Notes: generated by a model from the letters alone, not told the origin. A stretch of 60,000 nucleotides of DNA from Nematostella vectensis (GCF_932526225.1 NC_064034.1:748501-808500); one strand, 5' to 3'; shown: positions 45,401 to 55,231, counted from the first letter of the stretch. Translations and numbers: made by a program.

Positions 45401-48400
45401 TAGCGTTCGTGGGGTGCTCATCCTTATATGGGCATTACTGCTGTTGGGCTCGCGGTCATTCAACCCTTCATGGCGCTTCTTCGCCCTGGACCAGCAGCTG
45501 AAAAGTAAGTCACTTTTAATGCATTCACGATAACTAACGATGGTGGTCTTTCTCGCAAAGACTAATCATTAAAGGCAATCAGCTGAGCTTCTTAACGTCG
45601 CATTGTCACCAATTTACTTCCGGAGGTACAACGGAAACCTCACCCGTTAAAAGACAATAGAATCTAATAGAATCCGCGCTATTTAACAGGCCATCCTCTT
45701 TAAATTATCGGTCACATCCTCAAAGAACCTTCCAGTAGACATACAGCTTTCATTTTTGTTTTATATTTTTCGCGTTTTCCGTTAAAAATTATCAGAGATT
45801 GTTACGTCATCGATCGGAAGTAGACTGGTGACAATGCGGCTTTAAGGGATAACTATTCCGGGATAAACTTGAATACTCAACTGTGTTGCACCGATGATGC
45901 AACAAAATATCGAACAACATTTTCGTTTTGAACAATGTATTTTGATCTGGGTTTTAAAATACTTATATTTTTTTTCTATTCAACAGACGGTTCATTTTTA
46001 ACTGGGCGCATCGCTTTGTCGGAATATCTGCTTTAACCCTTGCCGGTGAGCTGCCTTGATAAAACATCTTGATTTGTGAAAACTTAGAGAGACTACATCA
46101 TACGTTTTCCGTTGGCTGGCATGTATTCGGGACACTCTTTTCACTTAGCTGAGTTTTCTTCTCTCGTTTTAGTTGCCACGCTGTTCCTCGCGACATTGAA
46201 TTACCACTTCATCAGAAACCTGGGTTTGAAAAATGGCTTCTGGGTGTTGATTGCTTACTGCATTGGAATCATCTTTGTCCTAATTTTTGAAATCATGCAG
46301 CGTGCAAGCCCGTCAAAGAGCAAGGGATTTACCCTCGAGAAATCCACGGGAATGGGTTGGTATCTATTTTCAAACTCTCTCTGTTAAAAAAACATATCAC
46401 TAATATGCAAAGTGTGGTCTGTTTTGCAGTTGAACAGATGGGGATGCAGCAACCACAGCTATCCCTGACTTCTGTAAGTATCTCCTCCCCTGTAGTGTAA
46501 GTACCCCCTCCCTTGTAGTGTAAGTATCCCCTCCCTTGTAGTGTAAGTATCCCCTCCCTTGTAGTGTAAGTACCCCTCCCTTGTAGTGTAAGTACCCCTC
46601 CCTTGTAGTGTAAGTACCCCCTCCCCTGTAGTGTAAGTATCCCCTCCCTTGTAGTGTAAGTATCCCCTCCCTTGTAGTGTAAGTATCCCCTCCCTTGTAG
46701 TGTAAGTACCCCTCCCTTGTAGTGTAAGTACCCCTCCCTTGTAGTGTAAGTACCCCCTCCCCTGTAGTGTAAGTACCCCCTCCCTTGTAGTGTAAGTACC
46801 CCTCCCTTGTAGTGTAAGTACCCCCTCCCTTGTAGTGTAAGTACCCCTCCCTTGTAGTGTAAGTACCCCTCCCTTGTAGTGTAAGTACCCCCTCCCTTGT
46901 AGTGTAAGTACCCCTCCCTTGTAGTGTAAGTACCCCCTCCCTTGTAGTGTAAGTACCCCCTCCCTTGTAGTGTAAGTACCCCCTCCCTTGTAGTGTAAGT
47001 ACCCCTCCCTTGTAGTGTAAGTACCCCTCCCTTGTAGTGTAAGTACCCCCTCCCTTGTAGTGTAAGTACCCCTCCCTTGTAGTGTAAGTACCCCCTCCCC
47101 TGTAGTGTAAGTACCCCTCCCTTGTAGTGTAAGTACCCCCTCCCTTGTAGTGTAAGTACCCCTCCCTTGTAGTGTAAGTATCCCCTCCCTTGTAGTGTAA
47201 GTACCCCTCCCTTGTAGTGTAAGTATCCCCTCCCTTGTAGTGTAAGTACCCCTCCCTTGTAGTGTAAGTACCCCTCCCTTGTAGTGTAAGTACCCCCTCC
47301 CTTGTAGTGTAAGTACCCCTCCCTTGTAGTGTAAGTACCCCCTCCCCTGTAGTGTAAGTACCCCTCCCTTGTAGTGTAAGTACCCCCTCCCTTGTAGTGT
47401 AAGTACCCCTCCCTTGTAGTGTAAGTACCCCTCCCTTGTAGTGTAAGTACCCCCTCCCTTGTAGTGTAAGTACCCCCTCCCTTGTAGTGTAAGTACCCCT
47501 CCCCTGTAGTGTAAGTACCCCCTCCCTTGTAGTGTAAGTACCCCTCCCTTGTAGTGTAAGTACCCCTCCCTTGTAGTGTAAGTACCCCTCCCTTGTAGTG
47601 TAAGTACCCCTCCCTTGTAGTGTAAGTACCCCCTCCCTTGTAGTGTAAGTACCCCTCCCCTGTAGTGTAAGTACCCCCTCCCTTGTAGTGTAAGTACCCC
47701 TCCCTTGTAGTGTAAGTATCCCCTCCCTTGTAGTGTAAGTACCCCTCCCTTGTAGTGTAAGTACCCCCTCCCTTGTAGTGTAAGTACCCCCTCCCTTGTA
47801 GTGTAAGTACCCCTCCCCTGTAGTGTAAGTACCCCCTCCCTTGTAGTGTAAGTACCCCTCCCTTGTAGTGTAAGTACCCCTCCCCTGTAGTGTAAGTATC
47901 CCCTCCCTTGTAGTGTAAGTATCCCCTCCCTTGTAGTGTAAGTACCCCCTCCCCTGTAGTGTAAGTACCCCTCCCTTGTAGTGTAAGTACCCCTCCCTTG
48001 TAGTGTAAGTATCCCCTCCCTTGTAGTGTAAGTATCCCCTCCCTTGTAGTGTAAGTACCCCCTCCCTTGTAGTGTAAGTATCCCCTCCCTTGTAGTGTAA
48101 GTATCCCCTCCCTTGTAGTGTAAGTATCCCCTCCCTTGTAGTGTAAGTACCCCTCCCCTGTAGTGTAAGTATCCCCTCCCTTGTAGTGTAAGTAAGTGTA
48201 AGTTTTTATGTATAAATGCCTAAATGGACACTATAACATTCCGTCCTCGCATTAATTTAAACCATTGCCATCACTAAGATCGTCCCGCCACAGGAGCAAT
48301 CTTGATATAGCCACCCCCTCTGTAAAACTAAGCTTTTTCAAAATTTATTTTTCAATCGAATTCCAAAGGTGTGGAATACACTCCCTGTAGATATACTGTA

Positions 48401-50393
48401 TGCACTACGTCATCATTACCCTCTTTTAAAACCAACTAGCAGTCAGATATAGCCAGGCACTCCAAACTACTTTTGATGCCGTTGGAGCCGTGCTCTGTTG
48501 TGTCAACCTTACCGCTATTTCAATATGTGTTATAGTGGTAAAAGCCTTATAAATAAAATAAATAAAGTACCCTCTCCCTTGTAGTGTAAGTACCCCTCCC
48601 TTGCAGTGTAAGTATCCCCTCCCCTGTAGTGTAAGTACCCCCTCCCCTGTAGTGTAAGTACCCCTCCCTTGTAGTGTAAGTACCCCCTCCCTTGTAGTGT
48701 AAGTACCCCTCCCTTGTAGTGTAAGTACCCCCTCCCTTGCAGTGTAAGTATCCCCTCCCTTGTAGTGTATGCACCCCTCCCTTGTAGTTAAGTACCCCCT
48801 CCCTTGCAGTGTAAGTACCCCTCCCTTGTAGTGTAAGTATCCCCTCCCTTGTAGTGTAAGTACCCCCTCCCTTGCAGTGTAAGTATCCCCTCCCTTGTAG
48901 TGTAAGTATCCCCTCCCTTGTAGTGTAAGTACCCCTCCCTTGTAGTGTAAGTACCCCTCCCTTGTAGTGTAAGTACCCCCTCCCTTGTAGTGTAAGTACC
49001 CCTCCCTTGTAGTGTAAGTACCCCTCCCCTGTAGTGTAAGCACCCCCTCCCTTGTAGTGTAAGTACCCCTCCCCTGTAGTGTAAGTATCCCCTCCCCTGT
49101 AGTGTAAGTACCCCCTCCCTTGCAGTGTAAGTATCCCCTCCCTTGTAGTGTAAGTATCCCCTCCCTTGTAGTGTAAGTACCCCTCCCTTGTAGTGTAAGT
49201 ACCCCCTCCCTTGTAGTGTAAGTACCCCCTCCCTTGTAGTGTAAGTACCCCTCCCTTGTAGTGTAAGTACCCCCTCCCCTGTAGTGTAAGTACCCCCTCC
49301 CTTGTAGTGTAAGTATCCCCTCCCTTGTAGTGTAAGTACCCCCTCCCTTGTAGTGTAAGTACCCCTCCCTTGTAGTGTAAGTATCCCCTCCCCTGTAGTG
49401 TAAGTACCCCCTCCCTTGCAGTGTAAGTATCCCCTCCCTTGTAGTGTAAGTATCCCCTCCCTTGTAGTGTAAGTACCCCTCCCCTGTAGTGTAAGTACCC
49501 CTCCCTTGCAGTGTAAGTACCCCTCCCCTGTAGTGTAAGTACCCCTCCCTTGTAGTGTAAGTACCCCCTCCCTTGTAGTGTTAGTATCCCCTCCCTTGTA
49601 GTGTAAGTACCCCCTCCCTTGTAGTGTAAGTACCCCTCCCTTGTAGTGTAAGTACCCCTCCCTTGTAGTGTAAGTACCCCCTCCCTTGTAGTGCAAGTAC
49701 CCCTCCCTTGTAGTGTAAGTACCCCTCCCTTGTAGTGTAAGTACTCCTCCCTTGTAGTGTAAGTACCCCGCCCCTGCAGTGTAAGTACCCCCTCCCTTGT
49801 AGTGTAAGAAACCCTCCCTTGTAGTGTAAGTACCCCCTCCCTTGTAGTGTAAGTACCCCTCCCTTGTAGTGTAAGTACCCCTCCCTTGTAGTGTAAGTAC
49901 CCCCTCCCTTGTAGTGTAAGTACCCCCTCCCTTGTAGTGTAAGTACCCCTCCCTTGTAGTGTAAGTACCCCTCCCTTGTAGTGTAAGTACCCCTCCCTTG
50001 TAGTGTAAGTACCCCCTCCCTTGTAGTGTAAGTACCCCTCCCTTGTTTTGTTATTAACCCCTCGCTTGTTCTGTTATTAACCCCTCGCTTGTTCTGTTAT
50101 TAACCCCTCGCTTGTTTTGTTATTAACCCCTCGCTTGTTTTGTTATTAACCCCTCGCTTGTTCTGTTATTAACCCCTTGCTTGTTTTGTTATTAACCCCT
50201 AGCACACCCCATAGCCGGTTCTAAGGGAAGCCAGACTAAAAAACATTCTTAAAATTATGAATAATTGACTGACAGTTGCTGACATTTCTGCTTTTTTCAG
50301 GATGGTCGGAAGCATCGGCTTGTTCTTGGTTTTGTCATCCTATTCTCATTTGGTACAGGCTTGGCGATGATTACTCTTATTGCACTGATCTGA
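30465..50393 (+). CDS. FRRS1-like: Reeler-DOMON-DOMON-cytochrome b561 membrane reductase (FRRS1/SDR2 family), 21 exons
   Basis: Predicted transmembrane haem protein; relatives are ferric-chelate reductases. Exons: 30465-30762, 31093-31133, 31268-31368, 32121-32208, 33968-34135, 36260-36352, 36665-36726, 37760-37845, 38055-38182, 38533-38715, 39329-39427, 39746-39804, 40151-40239, 40730-40843, 43367-43482, 43864-43950, 45404-45504, 45987-46045, 46173-46355, 46430-46473, 50301-50393. Phases all agree, 763 residues. Hydrophobic signal-like start (LLVVVIVISS); Reeler domain to about 176 (FTWKAP); DOMON 1 about 177-350; DOMON 2 about 356-520, each opening with a Cys-rich GC..TK.C segment; six membrane helices from about 536. 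The four haem-ligand histidines of the b561 core are present (VKAHG, VHRAF, GAHPYMG, NWAHRFVG). The initiating ATG exon is missing: codon 1 here is GTG preceded by a TAG/acceptor. Confidence 0.9.
31395..32035 (+). repeat. Degenerate 10-11-bp repeat in reductase intron 3
   Basis: Irregular runs of CGTGTCGTCAC, CGTGTCATAC, TGTGTCGTCC and CGTGTAGTCAC. It begins about 25 bases after the donor of the exon ending at 31368. Confidence 0.9.
32482..33882. mobile_element. 1.4-kb TIR element with TTA target duplication (PIF/Harbinger-like)
   Basis: Left end GGGAAAGTT...TTCATTTATTATCCCGAG and right end in reverse complement GGGAAAGTTCATTTATTATC match closely, with a four-base insertion in the left copy. 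TTA flanks both sides (32479-32481 and 33883-33885). Three-base TWA duplications are typical of PIF/Harbinger. G-rich subterminal runs occur at both ends. No transposase is seen, so it is non-autonomous. It sits in the intron between exons 4 and 5 of the reductase gene. Confidence 0.72.
34136..36120 (+). repeat. 19-bp minisatellite of 5' splice-site sequence, reductase intron 5
   Basis: Unit GTGAGTAGGGGGTCGTGTG, about 100 copies, starting exactly at the authentic donor GTGAGTAC after the exon ending at 34135. Nearly every unit therefore contains a consensus 5' splice site GTGAGTA. The segment around 35250-35520 is repeated nearly unchanged at 35760-36030. A 721-codon reverse-strand ORF spanning it is a repeat artefact. 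Confidence 0.97.
36721..37498 (+). repeat. 40-bp minisatellite spanning a reductase exon/intron junction
   Basis: Unit includes AATGCAGGTATAATAACATT then CACCCGTAAACCTTGGTCAT. The exon ending at 36726 finishes AAATGCAG followed by GTAACATTC, so the unit carries the last exon bases plus the donor. About 19 copies. Confidence 0.95.
38738..39235 (+). repeat. 20-25-bp CTGT-rich minisatellite, reductase intron 10
   Basis: Unit TCCATCTTGTCTGTTAGTC with variable TGTC additions, about 23 copies. It starts some 20 bases after the donor of the exon ending at 38715. Confidence 0.93.
39890..40148 (+). repeat. 26-bp repeat abutting a 3' splice site, reductase intron 12
   Basis: Unit CGTCTTTACAAGCCCCATAA then TCGTTC, about 9 copies. 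The last copy merges into the acceptor CCGTCTTTTTGCCAG before the exon at 40151, so the polypyrimidine tract resembles the repeat. Confidence 0.85.
40837..42835 (+). repeat. 53-bp minisatellite spanning a reductase exon/intron junction, intron 14
   Basis: Unit GCTCACGGTGCCAAACACAA then CATAAGAAAACACAACCTTAGCTGAGCAGTATG, with ATGG/ACAG alternation; about 37 copies. The exon ending at 40843 closes with AAAGCTCACG followed by donor GTATCAAACACAAC, so the unit again contains the exon end and donor. Confidence 0.96.
44225..45240 (+). repeat. 49-bp minisatellite, reductase intron 16
   Basis: Unit contains TTATGTATTGTGTTATGCTA and CTGCGATCGCTTAGGTGTGTGG; about 20 copies, some lacking the GTGCCATC block. 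It lies mid-intron, about 270 bases from the donor, so it is not obviously junction-derived. Confidence 0.95.
46474..50045 (+). repeat. 3.6-kb minisatellite of 22/23-bp units carrying acceptor and donor motifs, reductase intron 20
   Basis: Unit GTAAGTACCCCTCCCTTGTA then GT, with an extra C or a TAT variant; about 140 copies. It starts exactly at the true donor GTAAGTATC after the exon ending at 46473. Each unit has a pyrimidine tract ending TTGTAG, one T, then consensus GTAAGTA, that is a 3' splice-site-like and a 5' splice-site-like sequence one base apart. A LINE fragment interrupts it at about 48196-48567. Confidence 0.97.
48196..48567 (+). mobile_element. 5'-truncated LINE fragment inserted in the minisatellite
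   Basis: A unique stretch of about 370 bases within the 22-bp array. In the plus direction one frame reads FFNRIPKVWNTLPVDI, a typical C-terminal tail of non-LTR reverse transcriptases. It ends in an A-rich AAATAAAATAAATAAA tail. This is the expected form of a short 5'-truncated LINE insertion. A frameshift lies just upstream of the motif. Confidence 0.72.
50046..50200 (+). repeat. 23-bp repeat following the 22-bp array
   Basis: Unit CTTGTTTTGTTATTAACCCC then TCG, about 7 copies. It is a different unit fused directly to the preceding array, still in intron 20 of the reductase gene. Confidence 0.9.
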
Positions 50394-50689
50394 CTTTCAA
50401 GGCAACTTGTATGATTTGGTAAAACAGTTTTTATATTTAAAAACATGTATTTCCTTGAAAACAGTTTAGAAAGTAATAAATACTCATAAAACTTTTATAG
50501 TCTCTTGATTGTGTTGCAAAGTTTTCCTTACATGACTTATAGTGTTTCTTAAATTAGTAAGCGTTTGTACAGTCTGATACAGAAAACAAGCCTATTTTGG
50601 TAGAGTAACAAACCAAAGGCTACCCAACATGTAGAGCAAAGGTCTTCAGTCTGAATCTCCCCTGAGTCACACCATTTTTCTGCTCACAT
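50394..50689 (+). other. Reductase 3' UTR with polyadenylation signal
   Basis: AATAAA at 50475-50480, about 80 bases after the stop codon; transcription probably ends near 50.5 kb. The remainder up to 50689 holds nothing recognisable. Confidence 0.6.
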
Positions 50690-51237
50690 TGCCAACACAT
50701 CAGTCCTCATGGTGTGTGGAACACAGCCAACACATCAGGACTCATTTTGTGTGGACTTGCCAAGTGTCATGCTGTGTGAACTTGCCAACACATCAGGCCT
50801 CGTGGTTTGTGGACTTTCCAAGTTTCATGGTGTGTGTCTGGGGTGTTTTGACTAGACAAGTGTCATGGTGTGTTGACTTGCCAAGCATCTGGGGTGTCTG
50901 GACTTGCCAAACATCATGGTGTGTGGACTTGCCAAGTGTCCTGGTGTGTGGACTTGTCAAGCATCATGGTGTGTGGACTTGCCAAGCATCATGGTGTGTG
51001 GACTTTTAAAGTGTAGTGGTGTCTGGACTTGTCAAGCATCATGGTGTGTGGACTTGTCAAGCATCATGGTGTGTGGACTTGCCAAGCATCATGGTGTCTA
51101 ACCTCGCCAAGCATCATGGTGTCTGGACTTGCCAAGCATCATGGTGTGTGGACTTGCCAAGCATCATGGTGTGTGGACTTGCCAAGCATCATGGTGTGTG
51201 GACTTGCCAAGCATCATGGTGTCTGGACTTGCCTAAT
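50690..51237 (-). repeat. 23-bp minisatellite overlapping the PSMG3 stop codon and 3' UTR
   Basis: Plus-strand unit GTGTGGACTTGCCAAGCATC then ATG, about 24 copies, more degenerate toward 50700. On the minus strand the last PSMG3 codons and its TGA (51214-51216) fall within the first unit. Confidence 0.93.
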
Positions 51238-53011
51238 GGACTCCAGCTGGCCAAGGATGCACTTCAGTATCTCTGGGGAGTGGTTCTGTAGTGCGATGGC
51301 CACAAGGACAGGCTTACATCCGTCTTCACCATTGATGGCTTTGAAGATCTGCTGCCCATAAACATGCCAGATGGGCTGAAACAAAAACAAGCTTACAAGA
51401 TCTCAAAGACATACCAAATGGGCTGAAACAAAAACAAGCTTACAAGATCTTGTAGACATGCCAGATAGGCTGAAACAAAAACAAGCTTACAAGATCTCAA
51501 AGACATACCAAATGGGCTGAAACAAAAACAAGCTTACAAGATCTTGTAGACATGCCAGATAGGCTGAAACAAAAACAAGCTTACAAGATCTCATAGACAT
51601 ACCAAATGGGCTGAAACAAAAACAAGCTTACAAGATCTCATAGACATACCAAATGGGCTGAAACAAAAACAAGCTTACAAGATCTCATAGACATGCCAAA
51701 TGGGCTGAAACAAAAACAAGCTTACAAGATCTCATAGACATACCAAATGGGCTGAAACAAAAACAAGCTTACAAGATCTCATAGACATACCAAATGGGCT
51801 GAAACAAAAACAAGCTTACAAGATCTCATAGACATACCAAATGGGCTGAAACAAAAACAAGCTTACAAGATCTCATAGACATGCCAAATGGGCTGAAACA
51901 AAAACAAGCTTACAAGATCTTGTAGACATGCCAGATGGGATAAAGCAAAAACAAGCTTATAAGATCTTGTAGACATGCCAGATGGGATGAAAAAAAACAA
52001 GCTTATAAGATCTCATAGACATGCCAGATGGGATAAAACAAAACCTTGTACGTTTGTAATAGACTAAATCTATGAGTAAAAACAATGAACAGCTCTCACC
52101 AGGTCATCGCCCATCAGGACTTTAGTGGTGAAAGTATGTGAGTCGGTGCCACCTTGGGCTTGATCTGGTCGTGCCACGGGCTGATCCCTAGTTACACTGA
52201 CCTGTACGGATGATCGTCAAATTAAAATAAGGCACAGACAACCTCAAAATGAACTCCTGTAGGCTTGATATTTAACAGAAGCAAAATAAATTAAGCACAT
52301 TCCCATTCAATTTAAAAAATTATAGACAACCTCATAAATCTGTGACCCTTATGAAAAGGCAAACCTGTGAAGTGCATTTTGATGGCTCTTAATTATAATA
52401 TTGTCAGTCATCCCAGCAAGATGTCAAAAGTTTTCAACCTGAAACTGTGGGTTAACTTGTCCAAAGAAGTAGAGTACCATATGAACGTCATATGAGCTAT
52501 GAGCATATGTTAGCAGGCTCTAGCTAGGGATGGGTGGGGGGTCTTTTTCTTTTGAAAATTCATAAAAGAGAGAGCGCGTATGCACACCCTCTCTCGTCAA
52601 ATCCTTTGCCTGTGTAGTACTCCATGGGCGAAACATTTCATATGACGGGCGGGTAACGAAATTCTATAAAAAGGGAACAAGGATGAAAAAGAAGCAAATG
52701 GGTTCCCTGAAAAAAATCGAGCAAGCAACCAACTGACCGCGAACTTTGCATCTGACATCGTAGGTTCCAAGTAATAAGTACTTACGAGTGTTCCGAACTT
52801 TTGAAACTGGGTGACAAGTACTAGAATTCTATCAGAGTACCACGAGGCAAGGAAATCCGTGTGAACGCCATCGATTAATGCTGCAGACTAAAAATGGATA
52901 GAGAATCACATGTAACCTAATTGTAACACAAGATCCGAGGCAAAAGAAAGAAAATACCTGACGACAGACTGGCAGAGAACCATCAATAGCGGCCGCCATC
53001 TTGGAAACCAT
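51214..53011 (-). CDS. PSMG3: PSMG3, proteasome assembly chaperone 3, four exons
   Basis: Small cytosolic chaperone that with PSMG4 helps build the 20S proteasome alpha ring. Minus-strand exons: 53011-52958, 52887-52786, 52201-52100, 51375-51214; all phase 0, 139 residues (human about 122). Recognisable core: DRILVLVTQFQKFGTLVSV, TFTTKVLMGDD, WHVYGQQIF, KPVLVAIALQ, LGQLESIRQV, matching the human VVVTQFGKMGTLVSLEP and TTKVLLGQDEPLIHVFAKNL pattern. Two in-frame ATGs exist, at 53011 and 52999; the second lies in a YY1-type AAGATGGCGGC and may be the real start. Acceptor TTTTTAG before 52887 is chosen because it keeps frame. Intron 3 and the 3' end are minisatellite. Confidence 0.88.
51361..52045 (-). 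repeat. 47-bp minisatellite carrying the PSMG3 exon 4 acceptor
   Basis: On the minus strand the unit reads TTTTTGTTTCAG followed by CCCATTTGGTATGTCTATGA and GATCTTGTAAGC. The true exon 4 begins after TTTGTTTCAG with CCCATCTGGCATGTTTATG, so each unit (about 14) copies the 3' splice site and roughly 19 exon bases. GTAAGC downstream also forms a donor-like site. Confidence 0.95.
52992..53003 (-). promoter_or_regulatory. YY1-type element at the PSMG3 start codon
   Basis: CAAGATGGCGGC on the minus strand, identical to the 260-271 element upstream of RAD17. In vertebrates this motif is common just downstream of transcription starts and can contain the start codon, as here. Confidence 0.45.
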
Positions 53012-53663
53012 GAGCTATGGGATACCTGTGGAACATTTTTCCCTAGTGTTGCAATATCACAGATGATTACGAAACTTCAAAACCCAACAATATCAAAAGT
53101 AATTTTCATGTGTATTTATTTTCTTTGGTAGTAGTTTTAATAAATGAAAGGTTTTCGTGTTTGTTATGTTTTCTCATATAAAAGAAGGGGTTTTTGAATG
53201 ACAGGAGGGGAGGGACAGAAAATAGCCCCCTAGCAGGGGAAGGGTGATCAACATAACATATTACATCCGCAAGTGCAAAGTACAAAGTGCAAAAAGTAGA
53301 CATTTTCAAAAATGGAGATAAAATACCTATCAAGGTTCATAGAACTGTCAACTGTTTTTGAATGAATTTTTTTCGAGACGAATTTATGCTGCTTAGCAAA
53401 ATGAACTAAACAGCCCCACCCCCAAGGAAATGCAAATCACCCAAGCAAGAGCCAAGAGCGATGTTACTGGCTACTAGCCATGTGCTCGTTAAAAATCGCC
53501 CCCTCTATACCTTGCAATCCTTGTAGACCCTGTAGGTAAGAATCTAATCCTTTATCTCTGCCCTTCTTTTCTTCTTAAATTGTAAACGTTTCTTTACAAA
53601 GTCAAAGAGGAAAACTGTCTTGTCAATGTTGTCAATCTGCAGACGAGAAATCTACATTGTGAA
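53012..53663. other. Intergenic region between divergent PSMG3 and DMRT
   Basis: 650 bases separate two divergently transcribed genes, so both promoters probably lie here. No coding region or repeat of note. Confidence 0.5.
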
Positions 53664-55231
53664 ATGGACAAACTTGCAACAAAGTCAGATGCCCCCAAAC
53701 CACCAACTTGCACGCGGTGCAGAAACCATTTCGTTTGGTTTGTCCCTCTCAAGGGGCACAGCAAGGTTTGTCCTTGGAAAACTTGCGAGTGTGATAAATG
53801 TATTTTGATTAAGCAACGAGGAGAAACGAACAGAAAGAGATCGGGAATGACTACAAGCAAAGTAATAGCCGAAGAACATACTAAAGCACAAACAGGTAAG
53901 AAAATGCGGGTATGTGTGGAAAAGCGGCACAGATACACACTTAAGGTAAAACACACATTATTATGAGCTAGAGACTCTTCTCATCTGTGCGTCTGGTTTT
54001 TTCCATTTGCAATCAAAGATACGTAAACTTTTCTTCCATCCAGTGAATGGGTTTATTTAGAAACGACAAAACATCGCCTATCTTGTGAGCATCATTTTCG
54101 TCGTGTAGAACACTTCCTTTAGGGGAGAAATAGGTATTGGTTAAAAGGTGAAATAGGACATTCCATTATGTATCCGTAGTCCTCCAAAATTGGACATGTC
54201 AAAATCGGGGTGTTGGAAAAGGAATTTGAGAGGCTAAAAATACAAATTAAAAACCTCGACAGGTGTGATTAAAAAGTAACGTTTCACAAACCTAGATTGA
54301 GGGATTTGGACGGGAAAAATGAAATTCCTCAAATCAAGACAGGTCTTAGTCTAAGTCTAGGGGAGGGGGGGGGAGCAGACAAATTGAATTTTTGAAATTT
54401 AATTCCCATCTCGTTCCTTCCACAGAGACGTGGAAAGGTTGCGGATAAAATAATGTACCATACCAGATGGATATACAGTGCTAACATATAATTTTTGTGC
54501 AGGTTTCAAAAAGAGGAAGACCAAACCAAAAAAAGAAAAGCTATCAACTACATCTACTCAAGACTCTCCTATGCGAGTTAGACAGTGCCAGATGCCTTCA
54601 ATGGCACATAGTGCGACAGAATCACACTGCCCCTGCCAGGGCTCGCCCTATCCAAACAACATGCAAACCACCTGCTCACCTATCCACGGGCAAAGGTATC
54701 CCTATCCTTTGTCGATGCATCTTTCCTACCCATACATGCCAGCGGCAGCCAGTATCTGCGCTAGTTCAGTACCAGAAATATACTACTGCGGTGAGAGGTG
54801 TCCGGTGGCAAACCTTTCATATCCTCCCCCATACAATACAAACATGCTATGCTCTGGTCCCTACAATGGAAGTGCCTCACAAATGAAGCGTGTTTGCAGT
54901 CCTGAGATTGAAATGCAGATGTCCACTCAGATGGAGGTATGTTTTTATACCATATGTATCTTCATATATTTGGAACTAGCCTTACATAAGCCAGCTCTTC
55001 ACCCTTTCCTTAGAGGTTATAAAATGTTATACCTTTCCTTTTTGTTTTTTTTTACAGAGTAACAAAGCGCTTAAAAGCTTGGATCATGGGGACTTCTGGT
55101 ACCCAAATCCCCCCAATGCTTCAGTGCGTCCTTTGGCACCAAAAACACACACACAAGGGCCTGCAATATTTGGTCAGGAGAAAATTGAAATGAAGTGTGG
55201 AAGATATGCTTTCATGAGTAAAAAGAATTAA
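53664..55231 (+). CDS. DMRT: DM-domain (DMRT) transcription factor, three exons
   Basis: Nuclear DNA-binding protein of the doublesex/mab-3 family. Exons 53664-53895, 54503-54936, 55058-55231; phases agree, 279 residues. The DM domain is at about residues 13-60: [17 protein letters not shown] and CECDKC supply the intertwined zinc-binding Cys/His set, followed by the start of the recognition tail (LIKQR). The remainder is low-similarity, rich in Pro, Ser, Tyr, Met and Cys, with a basic [11 protein letters not shown] patch at the start of exon 2. No DMA domain is visible. Unusual bulky residues (FVWFVP) replace the usual GVVSA-type stretch before LKGH, so DNA preference may differ. Retaining intron 1 would end the protein after about 100 residues. 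Confidence 0.9.

Noticed and set aside
43951-45403. A hidden 11-base micro-exon at 44205-44215 to restore frame and a haem histidine
   Set aside because: Reading the next exon (45404-45504) in its correct frame gives GAHPYMG...IQPFMALLRP with matching phase, so no extra exon is needed.
48426-49696. Reverse ORFs with LTLQGRGYLHYKGG repeats
   Set aside because: Reverse reading of the 22-bp intronic array of the reductase gene.
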